Assembly: GCA_030295235.1 (NCBI GenBank)
Contig: AP026152.1
Location: 1 to 64,000, forward strand
DNA: 64,000 bases
Direction of reading: 5' to 3'
From: Fistulifera solaris
Lineage: Eukaryota > Bacillariophyta > Bacillariophyceae > Naviculales > Stauroneidaceae
The notes under the pieces were generated by a model that was not told the origin of the DNA, searched no databases, and saw only the letters and a program-made list of their open reading frames with translations. This document shows, one piece after another, positions 1 to 12,542 of this stretch. The first letter of the stretch is position 1. The number at the start of each line of letters is the position of its first letter. The position numbers and the translations under genes were made by a program.

Positions 1-43
1 CTAACCCTAACCCTAACCCTAACCCTAACCCTAACCCTAACCC
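1..43. repeat. Telomere repeat (CCCTAA)n
   Basis: Seven consecutive CCCTAA units start at base 1, the C-rich strand of the TTAGGG telomere repeat. Being at the extreme left and running 5' to 3' as CCCTAA, they mark the left chromosome end. Confidence 0.97.
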
Positions 44-1354
44 AAAAAAGAATTCAAAGTCCGTTCAAAAATCCCTCCGCAGTAGGTGGAGGAGGACAGA
101 CGATTTTAAAATCGCTTAAGCGCGTAGCGCGTTTTAAAAGTTGTCGGTTGGAGGACAGACGATTTCAAATTGTTGAAGAGCGTCCAAAACTCAAAACCGT
201 TCGGACGAGTTTCGTTTCTACGCAGAATTCGGACAGCAATGAGCGGACGACCTTGATGGCAATCAAGAGGTCAAAGCAAATGATTCTTTAGCCCATTTAA
301 CGCATAATAATTCATAAAAAATTAAGGAGCAGGCTTCACGAGAAAAATCGTGAAAAGGGAGTTGTAGAAGCTCAAAACAGTCATCAAAGTTTGACCGCAG
401 CAACTCGACTCGCCTTCACAGCCGACTCTTTGATGATAACTGCATTTAAAACAAATCAAAAGGTGATACAATCTTTATTTCTATAGTTTACATTAACTGG
501 TTAAAGAAGAGCGCCAGAGATCATCGTCGGGAGCGGTAGTGCGTCTCGGCGTTGTGAATTTGATGCCACTGGAGCAGCAACGTAAACGATAACGGATTCG
601 TTGAAGTTAAGAGTTTCGCAAGTGAGTTTCGCGCGCCCTTGCCTGCTCTAAAAGGTTTGAAGGCAAAAGCTTTGAAAATTATAATTTTATCGTAGTCGAA
701 GTCGTTGCATTGCAATTGTGGTTTTTACATGTTGCGTGACGGGTGACTTGTTCAAAATCGTTTTCCACAAGTTCCGCCATTTTCAAGACGATTTCAAAAC
801 GCGGTTGAAATAAAAAACAGTGTAAAAACTATCTATTCCTAATTTCCTAAAGTTCGAATGCATTTTTGACATTCAACGGAATTTTCCACTCTTTTTTTCT
901 CTTTTGTCACAAATATTCCAATTCGACCTGGCACTTTGTTGAGTATGCTCTAGGACTCAGAGCCCTAGTGCTAGTAGAGGGCAAGTCCAGAGCCCGCTTC
1001 CCAATTAGGGGGGAATCGTCTTGGCATTCCTTCTCTTGGATTCCGGAGAAGCATGCTAACCGACCAGAGACCGGACCAGAGAAAGACTCATGCCGCCTCT
1101 GATGAACCCACAAATCTCTGAGTATGGCTTGTTCCACTTCCTCTGAAGTTTCCTTGCAAGTTGTCTCGATGCTGAAATAGCTTGCTGTCCCATCATACCA
1201 TCAATGGAGAAGACCAAGGGAGTGATGTTGAAATTACTTTCTGAAAAGCGGACGTAAGAATTACAGTAGTGATTCAGAAACTGATTTTAAAATGCTCAAA
1301 CGGATTTCAAATGAAAATTGTACACTATAGCCCACAGTAAAGTGTTACTCCTTA
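44..1354. other. Subtelomeric region without recognisable gene
   Basis: No open reading frame here looks coding. A short direct repeat (GGAGGACAGACGATTT) occurs at about 91 and again at about 152, each near an AT-rich stretch. The remainder is unique-looking AT-rich sequence. A fragment near 1322 resembles the CTATAG...AAAGTGTT tail of the hairpin repeat family described elsewhere in this window. Confidence 0.6.
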
Positions 1355-2200
1355 GTTCTGTTTTCAAATCGATGGCGTTCATTGCGCTTTGACACGAAGC
1401 AAATACGGTGGGCAGAAAAACGTTAATATCTGTGCACTGGAAAGCCATGAATTGGATGAGTGCGTAAAATGCAATCTCCGGGTACCCCTGCAGAGATAAA
1501 TTTCCCACGGCGGCTACGTAAAATACTCGTGGACACTAGACGCGTTGTATCTTTGTACTGTTTCATGTTTCACTGTCAAATCAAAGTTGATTATTGTTTC
1601 ATGGCTCGCATTAGCGATGTTGGGCAAAGCATTGTTGACATTAATGTCCGAAAGACGCGTTTAACGGTGTGATCGAAATAACACAATATCCGGGTACCCC
1701 CTCTGTCGATAAATTTCCTAGGAGAGCTACGTGAAATTGCGTAGACGTTCGAAGCGTGGCATCATTCGTTCCATCAACGTTCTGTTTTCAAATCGACGGC
1801 GAATATTGCTAAGTTATACAAATCAGACACGGTGGATAAGGAAGCGTTGATATCTGTGCACTGGAAAGCCATGAATTGGATGAGTGCGTAAAATGCAATC
1901 TCCGGGTACCCCTTCAGAGATAAATTTCCCACGGCGGCTACGTAAAATACTCGTGGACACTAGACGCGTTGTATCTTTGTACTGTTTCATGTTTCACTGT
2001 CAAATCAAAGTCGATTATTGTTTCATGGCTCGCATTAGCGATGTTGGGCAAAGCATTGTTGACATTAATGTCCAAAAGACGCGTTTAACGGTGTGATCGA
2101 ATCACACAATATTCGGGTTTCCCTCTTTCGATAAATTTCCTACGAGAGCTACGTAAAATTACGTAGACATTCGTATCGCGTCACACCGTTCATTCAACTT
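1355..2200. repeat. Subtelomeric A/B tandem repeat, ~424-bp period
   Basis: Two related ~212-bp modules alternate. Module A (about 1478-1685 and 1902-2108) and module B (about 1690-1900, with partial copies at 1355-1477 and 2110-2200) both begin with a CCGGGTA/TTYCCC stretch followed by GATAAATTTCC and GCTACGTRAAAT. The two A copies are nearly identical (424 bp apart). Both contain the same 70-codon open frame, which I treat as a by-product of the repeat. The same modules occur at 36.8-37.4 kb. Confidence 0.9.
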
Positions 2201-2404
2201 TTACGCCCTCACAGGCGCCGCCAACAATCTTTCGTCATCATTATTTTTGTCGCGCTCGCAGCTCGCACCTGGCTCGCACTCGCAAGACGTTTTTGTTTTT
2301 CTCGACGTGGCCATCGCAGCGACGAGTGATACTTGTTTTGCAAACTAAAATAGAGTTTTTTCACTAATTTACAACATTTAAACGCCAATTAACATTCAAA
2401 AAGG

Positions 2405-4398
2405 ATGATCGCTAATACAGGCAGCGCACCGCGTCTTCAGGGAGGATTTATTACCTTGGATACGGTCAAGAGCATAGAATTTGTCGAACGAGAAGCTTTC
2501 TCGTTCGCTGCTAATCGACCGAAAGCTTCCTTGTCGGTCGTTCTTAATTATTGTGTAAATAGCTCTCACAATTATTTATTTTGTTTTCGTCTTGCAGACC
2601 GATGTCAAGAACAGACGCACCAAGATCGTCTGCACGATGGGACCGGCTTCATGGTCTAAGGAAGGCTTGGGAAAACTTATGGACGCCGGAATGAACGTTG
2701 CCCGTTTAAATTTCTCGCACGGTGATCATGAAGCACATGGAGCAACTTTAGCTCGTCTTCGTGAAGTTGCTGCGGAGAAATCTCGTAATATTGGTGAGTC
2801 GTCGACACGCACTCATTCCTGACGATCGCTATTTCGATTCTACTTCGTTGTAGCTCACATAAGGGTTTTCTTTTTCTTTTGCTCCTCTTTCCATCAGCGG
2901 TGCTCCTTGATACCAAGGGACCCGAAATTCGTACGGGATTTTTTTGCGGAAGGCGACAAGATTCATTTGGTGAAAGGCGAATCGATCGTCTTGACAGCGG
3001 ATTATTCATTCAAAGGCGACGCGAAGAAACTCGCATGCTCGTACCCTACCCTTGCTACCAGCGTTGAACCGGGTCAGCAAATTCTGGTTGCCGATGGCTC
3101 GCTTGTTCTTACTGTTCTATCGTGCGATGAAGGGCTCGGTGAAGTCACTTGCCGAATCGAAAACAACGCCTCCATCGGTGAACGTAAAAACATGAACCTT
3201 CCCGGAGTGGTTGTTGATCTTCCAACGTTTACCGAAAAGGATGTTCACGATATCGTCGAGTTTGGTATTCGCAAAGGCGTAGAGTTCATTGCGGCGTCCT
3301 TTATTCGAAAGGCCGAAGATGTGCGTAAGCTCCGAAAACTGCTTGCTGACAACGGTGGCTCTCGCATCAAAAATCATCTCCAAAATCGAGAATCAGGAAG
3401 GCTTGGAGAACTATGAGGAAATTTTGGAAGAAACGGACGCTGTGATGGTAGCCCGGGGTGATCTGGGTATGGAAATCCCGGCGTGTAAAGTGTTCCTTGC
3501 GCAAAAGTACATGATTCGAGCGGCTAATATCGCCGGAAAGCCGGTCATCACCGCCACGCAAATGTTGGAGAGTATGATCACGAATCCCCGTCCAACGCGT
3601 GCCGAATGTAGCGATGTGGCGAACGCTGTTTACGATGGAACGGATGCTGTAATGCTTTCGGGAGAGACCGGTGCGTATCAATCTGAGGGTTACTTTTGTT
3701 TGTTGTGAGTAATATTGGCCTTTGCTGACGCCTCTACTATCATCGCAGCCAACAGTCCGCACTTTGAAGCTGCAGTGACAGTCATGTCGCGCACCTGCTG
3801 CGAAGCCGAAGGTAGCAGAAACTATAATTTGCTGCATCAGTCGATCCGCAATACCATTGTTATGAAGTACGGAAAGTTGACGGTCGGCGAGTCGATTGCC
3901 AGTAGTGCGGTGAAAACCAGCATCGACGTTGGTGCCAAAGTAATTGTTGTGTTGAGTGACTCGGGAAAAATGGCTGGCTACGTTGCTAAATTCCGTCCCT
4001 CCATTCCGGTCTTGATGGTGACCGCAAACTTGGTGGCAGCTCGTCAGGCGAGTGGCTTGTTATTGGGTATGCACACTATTTTGGTCGATACCTTGCAAAA
4101 GACAGACACGTTGCTAGATGAACTTTTGCATGAGCTCACTCACGCTGGTCTTTCCGAGGGCGACAGCGTTTGTATCATGGCCGGTCGTATGACTCAAATG
4201 AAGGAACAGTTGCAGGTCTTTACGGTTGGTGCGAAAGACACGCAATCTTCTCACGGCCACATTGTAAGTTACCATAAAGTGTCGCGGGTTCCTGTTTGGA
4301 AAGGTTTCTCACTTACGTCGATTGTTTCGTTGCAGCAAAATGGAGGAGGATTCTTCTTTCTCGCGGTCTTTTGCTTTCGTACTCGGCTTAAATCATGA
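2405..4398 (+). CDS. PYK: Pyruvate kinase, five exons, two apparent single-base insertions
   Basis: Catalyses phosphoenolpyruvate + ADP to pyruvate + ATP at the end of glycolysis. Exons inferred from GT-AG sites and conserved sequence: 2405-2464, 2598-2793, 2898-3670, 3749-4263, 4336-4398. Family signatures in order are [56 protein letters not shown], the active-site [11 protein letters not shown], and [10 protein letters not shown] across the third intron. The C-terminal domain follows ([13 protein letters not shown]). The frame breaks twice, at a T7 run (2939-2945) and an A5 run (3369-3373). Removing one base from each restores a continuous ~534-residue protein, so these look like sequence errors. 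No targeting peptide is evident, which suggests a cytosolic isoform. The last exon is the least certain part, because an alternative frame over it also stays open. Confidence 0.92.
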
Positions 4399-4616
4399 GC
4401 GAATGTCTCTATCATCAATATAGTTGATTATTCCAATTTGAATTATGTTCAAGGTAGTCAGCTGTTGTTGTAGTTACATTAGGATTGCGATGATAATATT
4501 AGTCGAGCTATTGACTCTAGCTTTAGTACGAAGCACGCCGTCTTTTCGTCGCTCGTTTTTCTCGCTTCTCGCTTATTAGACTATTCCTTTTATGTGCCAA
4601 GATCATTCGTTGCAGA

Positions 4617-5725
4617 ATGCTAGAAACGTACTTGGTCGAGGTATTGATGCTCAAACAAAGTTTTCGCCAGAAAAATACAATTATGGGAGGCAGGAGAAGA
4701 AGCCGCAAAGAGAAGCGTGACGAAAAGAGTAAAGCAAAACTTTCTGAGTTGGGCGACTCTAAAAGCCCGCCGTCGAAGAAACAGCAAGTCAACAAAGGAT
4801 CCGATTTCAATCCTCTCTGGATGGAGCAATCAAACTTTTGCGAAAGCCTTTCCGAGCAAGAAAAGGATTGTTTCTTTGACGAAGAAAAGGTCGACCCGGA
4901 ACGTCGTGCTGAATTATGGACAAAACAAGCTGACTTGGGCGAGAGATTGATACGAGATTATGCGTGGGCAACACCCGATGATCGTGCCCTGCGGGTTTTG
5001 CGCCATTTTAGTCCTATCATTGAGATTGGTTGTGGATCGAATGCCTACTGGTGTCGTATGATGATACAAGCTGGTGCGGATGTAATCGGTTTTGACAAGG
5101 ATCCGAAGCAAGGCGGGAAAATATCAGTTAATCAGAAAGATAGTAGAACGATGCAAAGCGGAAACGGCGACGGGCTTTCTTTTAGAGTGCAAAAGGCGGC
5201 CCGGAAGTGTTACAGGACCCAAAGTATGCAAAACATACATTGTTTCTGTGTTATCCGGACGAAAATGTGCTCGATACGGAGGGAAATGACGATGGCGGGA
5301 ACGGACAAACGCAGTCACTTGGGGCTGCCTGTTTAGAGCAATTTCAAGGGGATACGGTGATTCATGTTGGTGAATTGTTTTCTGATTCATCTCTGTCAAT
5401 GGATCAAGCACCGTGGGGAAGATCTTCGAGTTCTGAATTTCAACAATTGCTAGCTTCCGATTATCATTGCCTGCTGCACACGCATTTGCCAAACTGGTTG
5501 CACACTCGAGATAGCCTTTCCGTGTGGCGTCGTTCCAGGACCTGTGCGCTTGTTTTTGCGGCGGATGAAGGTGACGAAGACGATGAGGACGAGGAATATC
5601 ATTATCGCCACATCCCTCCAGAAGAAATGCTGCCCGTTGATCGAGCTGCTCCGTGTCTAGCTCATTTGTTGGAAAGACCAAAAGACAAACAACTACAATC
5701 TAACGAGTATACAAGTCCGTGGTAG
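4617..5725 (+). CDS. SAM-methyltransferase-like protein, one frame break
   Basis: The N-terminus is basic and low-complexity (GGRRRSRKEKRDEKSK), followed by a charged linker. A Rossmann-type SAM-binding motif follows (IIEIGCGSNAYWCRMM, then GADVIGFDKDP). The second half holds conserved-looking stretches (HTLFLCYPDE, GDTVIHVGELF, EFQQLLASDYHCLLHTHLPNW, DSLSVWRR) and an acidic insert (DEGDEDDEDEEYH). The frame changes at the A4 run 5191-5194. One extra A joins the halves into about 369 residues. The start could also be the ATG at 4683, which opens directly on the basic tail, and the bases before 4617 end in TTGCAG and could be a splice acceptor. Substrate unknown. Confidence 0.72.
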
Positions 5726-5773
5726 CTACTTAGCGCGCGTAAATCGCGAATTAGAACCTTTTATTCTAGGCAA

Positions 5774-6043
5774 TTATTTGTAATGAGGTACTTCAGCAGA
5801 TCCATCCGTCTGCGCTAAATCGAGTTTGACTCCTGTCGGTCTTAGTTTCGCCTGCAGAAAATTATCACCATTCGATCCGTAAAACTCCTTGCCGGGTGCT
5901 GGTTTGAAAGAGCTAGATTCGTTGACAGTGACTTCCTTTCTGATGCTACCATCGCCACGGGATGTGTAGGTTGTTTTCGTGGTCTTCGTCCACGTTCTTT
6001 CACTAACTGGAAGCGGTGGTATCGGTGGGAGCTCCTGGGGCAT
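5774..6043 (-). CDS. Small proline/lysine-rich hypothetical protein
   Basis: An 89-residue frame starting MPQELPPIPPLPVSERTW and continuing through TKTTKTTYTSRGDGS, then PAPGKEFYGSNGDNFLQ, to end in HYK. It converges with the methyltransferase-like gene, whose stop lies about 50 bp away. The open frame extends upstream to 6205 but without another ATG. I do not recognise a family. It has no signal peptide, membrane segment or cysteines. The ordered, non-repetitive C-terminal half is the main reason to think it is coding. Confidence 0.45.
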   Translation of the reverse strand: MPQELPPIPPLPVSERTWTKTTKTTYTSRGDGSIRKEVTVNESSSFKPAPGKEFYGSNGDNFLQAKLRPTGVKLDLAQTDGSAEVPHYK

Positions 6044-6701
6044 AATTAAAGGAATATTAAGTCTTGAAATGAGATGAAATGATCCTCGAATACTTTCGTT
6101 TCCTTGGCCATTTTGTTGTATGTGTTGTTCTTCGGTTTTTGTCTGTGAGTGTCTTGAAAGATCGAAAGAGGAGTCATTATAACTCCGAACAGGATGAAGT
6201 CGCACCGGTTACATGATAGGGTTGTTCAACTTTTGTCACGCTAAAATAAATTAACACTCTTTCCTTATGATGACTGCGAAATTCGATCAGTGCTATCGTT
6301 CGCTGCTACAGGCATTATCAAACCCGAAAGTATCGATCGATTCATAGTCTAGTCAAGAAGAATGATTTGAAAGACGGTTTTGGGCCAACGGAACCTGTTT
6401 CCTTTGGGTTTGCAACTTCCTCGTGACGTCACTATCCATACGGTATTCACATTTAATAAATAACTTATTTCAGAGATAGGACAGAAAAGCAGTTGACGCG
6501 TAGGCATGGCCATTTCTACTTTTTCACCACTGGAAAGCAGCGCGCCGCTCGTCGCATTCATGTTGTCGCATTGTCGCACAAACGCAATGAAAACAACGCC
6601 AACAATAGCGCCAGCGAAAGAAGATACTTGTTCGATTGTAGAAGAGGACTGGTGGCTAATATTGTTATATACTTTTTATCGAATCACAGAACGGCAACAA
6701 A
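6044..6701. other. Intergenic region, divergent promoters
   Basis: This stretch separates the minus-strand small gene from the plus-strand ankyrin/armadillo gene. Overlapping frames at 6493-6867 are not protein-like and run into the downstream gene in another phase. No repeat or RNA gene was seen. Confidence 0.5.
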
Positions 6702-8732
6702 ATGGGCTGTAATGCGAGCAAACAAGCGACGGGCGGTAACATTGCTACAGACGAAAGAGCAACAACAAACGACAACAATGATAAACCGGCAGCCCTTTCT
6801 CCTGCATCAAATAGTAAAGCAAAAAGTCCTCGCAATAATCAATCGAATCCAATCACTAGCAGCTTGAGAAGAAACAAAAATCAAGACGATGGAAAGATTT
6901 ATCAATTACTTTTAAATGCGCATCAAAATCCAGCCGAAGCCAAGACAATATTACCCAATAATGTTTCCATCACAACGACAAATGCATCCTATCGACATCC
7001 TTCGCATCATGCGACGCCGCTGCATGTTGCTGTGAAATTACTTGACTCAACAGCCACCAATGTTCCGGCTATCATCAAGAGTCTTTTGAAAGCATTTCCC
7101 AATGCGATTTTTACCAAGGACGATCGAGGTAATATCCCCTTATATTATGTACTGACATCGCAATCGGAACGATGGGAAGCACGGGCTATTGTGCTGGATC
7201 TACTGGTGGGAACGGATCAGACGAGTTTTACCACCGAGTATCTACAACGCAACAATCTAAAATTTGGAAAAGAAAATGAGTGGTCGGCTCTATACAAGGC
7301 GATTCATTCGCTTTCGGATGATTTTGATGGAGCCGGACCGACTGTTTTGTACATTCAGACATTGCTGGCGGCGTGCGATGATACTAGCTCCGTTGTTGCG
7401 AAAGGGAATGCGAGCGATGGAGACAAGCCATTGAGTCTGCTGTACCGTCGGTTTACTCGGCAATTTGATTTGGCCGAAAAATTCTTTCCGGAGACAATAG
7501 TCGACCCGAAGTCGTAGAACACCGCCAGAAATACAAGACTGCAGCGGGGAATACGTGGAAGATCATCGAGTCTCTATTACAGGATGGATTGGAAGCGGAA
7601 CAGCAAGAAGACGACGACGAAGCCCCTTTCAGAACAGTTCATTGTGCCGTGCAAGTAGAAACACCACCGGATTTATTGCGGTACATTGTAGAGACAAACG
7701 CGGACGATTTGGGCATGGCGGATCATACGGGGCGATTGCCGCTGCACTATGCTGCACTCTCCAAACCTCCTGGCGATAAGAGTCGATATCCCGCGTTTTA
7801 TAGCAAGTACGTCGTCGATGAACTGCTTTATAAGTACCCTGAGGCGGCATCTTGCAAAGACAATGACGGCAATTATCCGCTGACTTTGGCCGTCCGTAGC
7901 GGTAAGCATTGGATTGGCGGTGGATTAAAGTCGTTATACGAAGCCTATCCCGAGGCGCTAGAGCAAATCAATTTGGACAAACACGATGCCTTGCGACACG
8001 CTTTGAGCCTAGAGGAATCTACCGGAGTGGCACCCAAAGACGACTCAGATATTATCCGAGATGAGCAACACGATGCTATCATGCTGGTCCAGAAAAAGAA
8101 TGTTGAAATTTCAGAAGTTGTCACAAGTCTGTGGGCTCACGAAGAAGACCCTGGAGTTCAAATGTTAGGTTGCATGGCATTGTCTCGGATGATTGAGAAC
8201 GCTGATGGTAACCCAAGTCAAATACTCCAAATCGCCATGTCAGCTGTACCAGCAGTCGTCAATGCGATGAAGGCGCATGGGAACGAGCAAATAGTTCAAG
8301 AAAAAGCTTGCGCCACTTTACAAGGCCTTGCGATGTGCGATGGTCGTCGTGAAGTGTCGTTTGTTGCTAGCGGTGCGGTCGCTGCAATAGTAGGAGCGAT
8401 GCAAGCTCATGTGAGCGATCCTGCTGTTCAAGAACAAGGTTGTAAAGCACTTGCTCAAATAATGAAATACGGTGGTGACGACCGAGCAACAATCGTTGCT
8501 AGTGTGAGCGGTTTGACTGCGATTGTAAATGCAATGGCTGCACATCGCGGCATTAGTGGCAGTCCAGCGAAATGCCTGCATTGCGCTGAAAGAAATGACC
8601 GAATTTCCGCATGCTAACCTTCCCGAACTACCAAGATCCCATTTGGAACCGTTGTTGGAATCGGCACGGCGTCAATTTCCTGATGAATGTGAACCAGTGG
8701 CAAAAATACTTGAGTTGCGACTTACTCAATGA
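6702..8732 (+). CDS. N-myristoylated ankyrin/armadillo repeat protein, two frame breaks
   Basis: The protein begins MGCNASK, a consensus for glycine-2 myristoylation with an adjacent palmitoylatable Cys, so membrane attachment is predicted. After a disordered Asn/Ser-rich tail (about residues 8-60) come ankyrin-like units (HATPLHVAVKLL, NAIFTKDDRGNIPLYYVL, ETNADDLGMADHTGRLPLHYAAL, CKDNDGNYPLTLAVRSG). Armadillo-like helical repeats follow (DPGVQMLGCMALSRM, NEQIVQEKACATLQGLA, DPAVQEQGCKALAQIM). The frame shifts near GG 7490-7491 (a base appears missing) and near GG 8558-8559 (a base appears extra). Correction gives about 676 residues. The last frame supplies the final armadillo segment (QRNACIALKEMTEFP). 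A scaffolding role at a membrane is an inference. Confidence 0.8.
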
Positions 8733-8972
8733 ATACGAACGTAAATCCCGACATTATGTGTTCGTATGATTTATTACAGGCGATTATTTTATGTAACAAA
8801 CGATTTCTGCTTTTTTAGAAGGTAATTCAGTTAACCTTACCAGTAATGCCTTTATATTTACTCATGACTCATTCCTGGTCACGAGTCTTGAATAAAGTAA
8901 TATACTTTTGTACCATAGTAGTCAGCGGAAAGGATTTTTTGCTTCGCGGTGCAACGCAATAAGTGAAACGAT

Positions 8973-9001
8973 CACATTCATTCATTCATTCATTCATTCT
9001 T
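8973..9001. repeat. (CATT)n microsatellite
   Basis: Tandem CATT units lie just upstream of the XPG start codon at 9030, probably in its 5' untranslated leader or core promoter. Confidence 0.85.
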
Positions 9002-9029
9002 TCAATCCCAATGCAAAGCGTAACAAACC

Positions 9030-12000
9030 ATGGGTGTTGCTGGATTATGGAAGCTTTTATTACCGATTGGGCGCCGCATATCCCTCGAAACGTTAGAGGG
9101 CAAAGTTTTGGCTATAGACGCGAGTGTTTGGTGGATTCAATTAGAGCAAGCACTGCGGCGGCGAAATAACGACGGAGAAGGAATCAATGAAAACTCTTCA
9201 GCCACCTTTTCTTTACTAATCAAACTCTTTCTGCATCGATTGTGCAAACTCAAGTTTTACAATATACGGCCAGTCTTTGTCTTAGACGGGAAAACGCCGG
9301 AAATTAAATTGCGAACGCTACGGCAGAGACGGAAACAACAAGGTGGCGATGAATCGTACGAACGAAGTGAACGCCATTTGCAAAGGATTGCGAAGCAATT
9401 GTTGCAGAAGCAGTTTTTAGCATCACAAAGCAAAGTGGCGAGAACAAAGGCGACATCAAATCGTAGTAGCGGACCGTCAGATTTCGAGAAACAGTCGAGC
9501 GCTACAACTGATACGAAGGCAACATCTTCGTTTGCTCCGGGCTTTGATCCAGGAGCGCAGCAGAAACGAGCGACAGAGCATGTAACACAACAAGTAGAAT
9601 CACCTCCTGTATCGCAACAACTACAGAGCGAAGAAGTTATTGTTTTAACGGACAAGGACGACCCACCGGAAGAATTAAGTACCACGAATGATTGGGACGA
9701 CGGTGCAGATGATGACGATTCTTACCACCCCGATGATTTTGCTGATGCCGATACACAACGACACACCAGTCCGGTTCAGTTCGACACAGGCATGCATCAG
9801 AAGCAACAAAGTATGTCGGATCAAGTTCAGTCGGTGTGGCGTTTGCCAGCGAACGAGCGAAAAGCGGCTTTAGAGCAAATGCAACGGCAATATCGATTGC
9901 AAAGTCGCAAAGAATTCATGCCAGCTGCTGCACAACCTCAAAATTTTTCTCAGGTCCAATTAAAGCACTTTTTGAAATCGTGTCAATTGCGGCAGGCGAT
10001 TGTGCAGCAACAGCAGTCGATGACAGCGAATCGTTCGAACGAGCCGAGCGGTAACCGCAAGAAACGGAAATTATGGGGTCAACCCACGGCGTATGATCGG
10101 TCGATACGAGTTGAATTGATTCGGGAAGATGAATTTTCGAAAATAGACCGCGCCTTTTCGGAGGAAAGTGAAGAGGGGGGATTTCTCCGTCTCTCCCATG
10201 ACAAGAGAAAGGGTGATGAAGCTGGGTCAACATTACACGACAATATGCAGTCGCCATCGGAAGGTTTTATGACGAAAACGAAGAGAAGCCGGTTCGAAAG
10301 CAACGAAAGTTTAGATTGCAACGATGTGGACGCTGTCGTCGACCCGGACACGCAGTTGTTACAAGATCAGCAACTGGCAGAGGCCTTACAGAGCGTTGAA
10401 TATGAAGAAACTCACGACGATGACTCTGATGTAGAAAATTATGTCGACGAAAGGGAATCGAATACATTTGTGTGGCAGGAACAACCAAAGGAGAATGTAA
10501 ACGATGCAAAGATGTCGCAAAGTCCTATTGAAGTGGATGATGACTCCGATATCGAGTGGGAGGAAGGTGATGCTGCGAATGACACAAAGATGCGAATTCG
10601 GATGATCGACGACGAAGCCGTAAAGACTCGGAAGGATGTATCTGAGAAAAAGCAGCCACCAAGTGATCCGGTCGAAGCAAATGACGATTCTGATATAGAT
10701 TGGGAAGAAGGCGATCCTGAGGAAACCTGCAGGAACGAATACAGTACCTCCATGCAGCCAGAGAAAGCTATTGAGCATGTTTTGCCGGAAAAAACGAACA
10801 CTGGTGACCCGGAGCCCGGCCAGGATGACAGCGACGATGAGGAAGTTCAGTTGGTTTATGCCGCGTCGACTAGCTTGATTAAAAAAGCGACCGATACAGT
10901 AGGCGCCTTATTATCAGACACTACGCCGACTAGCTTTCAACATGAATCCTCCATGCTACCGGACGTTGTCAAAAGAGATTCTGATCACCGAAAGGATGAA
11001 AGTCTGATCACGAAACCGGTGGCGGTGAAGAAAACAAGCAGTTTCAATTCGGATGACTATACACCTGGCGTTGCCTCAAATGTGTTTGAAACAGTTGCCG
11101 GTAATATGTCGAACACCGAGGCATTAGAGCATGCGCAAAAAACAGCGTCAAACTTAGCGAATTGGGCGGGTCGTGTATTTCGGCGCGCTATGAAGGAAGT
11201 TAGCGAAGGATCTTTTGAGCCAAACGAAAAAGCGAGGAATGGAATGGATTCCAGTGCACGCACATCAGTCACTAATGCCAATTCTGTCCAAGATGGCTCT
11301 ACGTTAGCGAAAGAACCACGTATGGCAGACATTACTGGTACAAGTGCAAACAATGCCGCTGCCTTGAAAGATCCCGGCTCCATGACGAATGAGAAATCAT
11401 CTACTACAGAGCGTCCGCGTAAATTCACCTGGCCTCGCGAAAGCTTGGATCCATCTGCATTCGCACTACATGATGACCAAAGATCACAACTGCAACGCGA
11501 CGAGAGTACTGGGACCGGCGAAATGCGGGACGAAATGCGAGAAACCTTATTACAGCTACTTCGATTATTCGGTGTTCCATACGTTGAAGCTCCAGCTGAA
11601 GCAGAGGCGCAATGTGTTGAGCTCGAACGACTGGGTCTTGTCGATGGTATTGTTACGGAAGATAGCGATGCTTTTGTTTTTGGTGGAAATACAATCTACA
11701 AAAACATGTTTGACGAGATGAAGTATGTCGAGGTTTATCGCGCATCTGATGCAGAGAAAGAGATGTCACTAGGAAGGAACGAAATGGTTGCTCTTGCTAT
11801 GTTACTTGGAGGCGATTATACTGAAGGCGTTCGAGGCGTGGGTATCGTTAATGCAATGGAAGTATTAGATGCGTTTGACATGTCAAGAGGTCCGAAACAG
11901 GGGCTGATGGACTTTCATAATTGGCTAACAATGTTCAATCCGCTTGAAGATGCTCCCAGTCAAGCCGGGAGAAAGGACGAGGCATCACTATCAGCACTTG

Positions 12001-12458
12001 AAGAGTTTTCCCGGAAGCATCGGAGCGCTAAAACGAGATGGGAAACACCAGGGAACTTTCCTAGTGATAGAGTAATTGCAGCATACATGTCTCCAGGTAA
12101 GCGTCTCAAACGAAAACATATCCATTGCAAAGGCTAAAGGACTCATCCAATATTTCCTTCAGTGGTCGATAACTCCCCGGAGAAATTCTCGTGGGGCACC
12201 CCAGATGTTGAGAATTTAGTTCCTTTTTGTGCCCAATATATAGGCTGGTCTCGGGAAGAAACGATTAAAGTGTTAGAACCAGTGACCAAGAAGGCTAATT
12301 CGGGCTACCACCAGACAAGAATTGATTCATTTATGAGATACGAAGACTCAATCAAATTTGCCAAAGTTCGTTCCAAGCGACTGCGAAAGGTACTAGGGCT
12401 CGATGACCAGGAAAGCGAAACGGTGAAAACATCAGAAGCTGAAATCGAACAGATTTGA
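9030..12458 (+). CDS. XPG: XPG/Rad2-type structure-specific DNA repair endonuclease
   Basis: The product has about 1120 residues in two exons (9030-12096 and 12163-12458; 66-nt GT-AG intron). The N-nuclease domain starts MGVAGLWKLLLPIGRRI and includes the metal-ligand Asp of KVLAIDASVW and PVFVLDGKTPEIK. The I-nuclease domain lies near residues 830-940 (VPYVEAPAEAEAQCVELE, DGIVTEDSDAFVFG) and is followed by the helix-hairpin-helix (MLLGGDYTEGVRGVGIVNA). A long acidic spacer of roughly 700 residues separates N and I regions. This is diagnostic of XPG/Rad2 (nucleotide excision repair 3' incision) rather than FEN1 or EXO1. The C-terminus has QTRIDSFM, a PCNA-interaction box like that of human XPG. 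The spacer repeats the motif DDSDIxWEEGD. Unlike its neighbours, this long gene has no frame break. Confidence 0.95.
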
Positions 12459-12542
12459 GTTGGAGTGTAATATTATTGTATTTTTAATTTTCATAGTAAC
12501 ATTCATAACCGGCACACATGCATTGCATTAACATTTCCCCGA

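Noticed and set aside
1460-2096. Two nearly identical 70-codon frames at 1460-1672 and 1884-2096
   Set aside because: They lie in the subtelomeric A module, and the diverged copies at 36.8-37.4 kb do not keep the frame, so they are repeat by-products.
2405-4398. Pyruvate kinase as a subtelomeric pseudogene
   Set aside because: Both breaks are single-base expansions in homopolymers, all catalytic blocks and splice sites are kept, and the same error type affects essential genes across the window.
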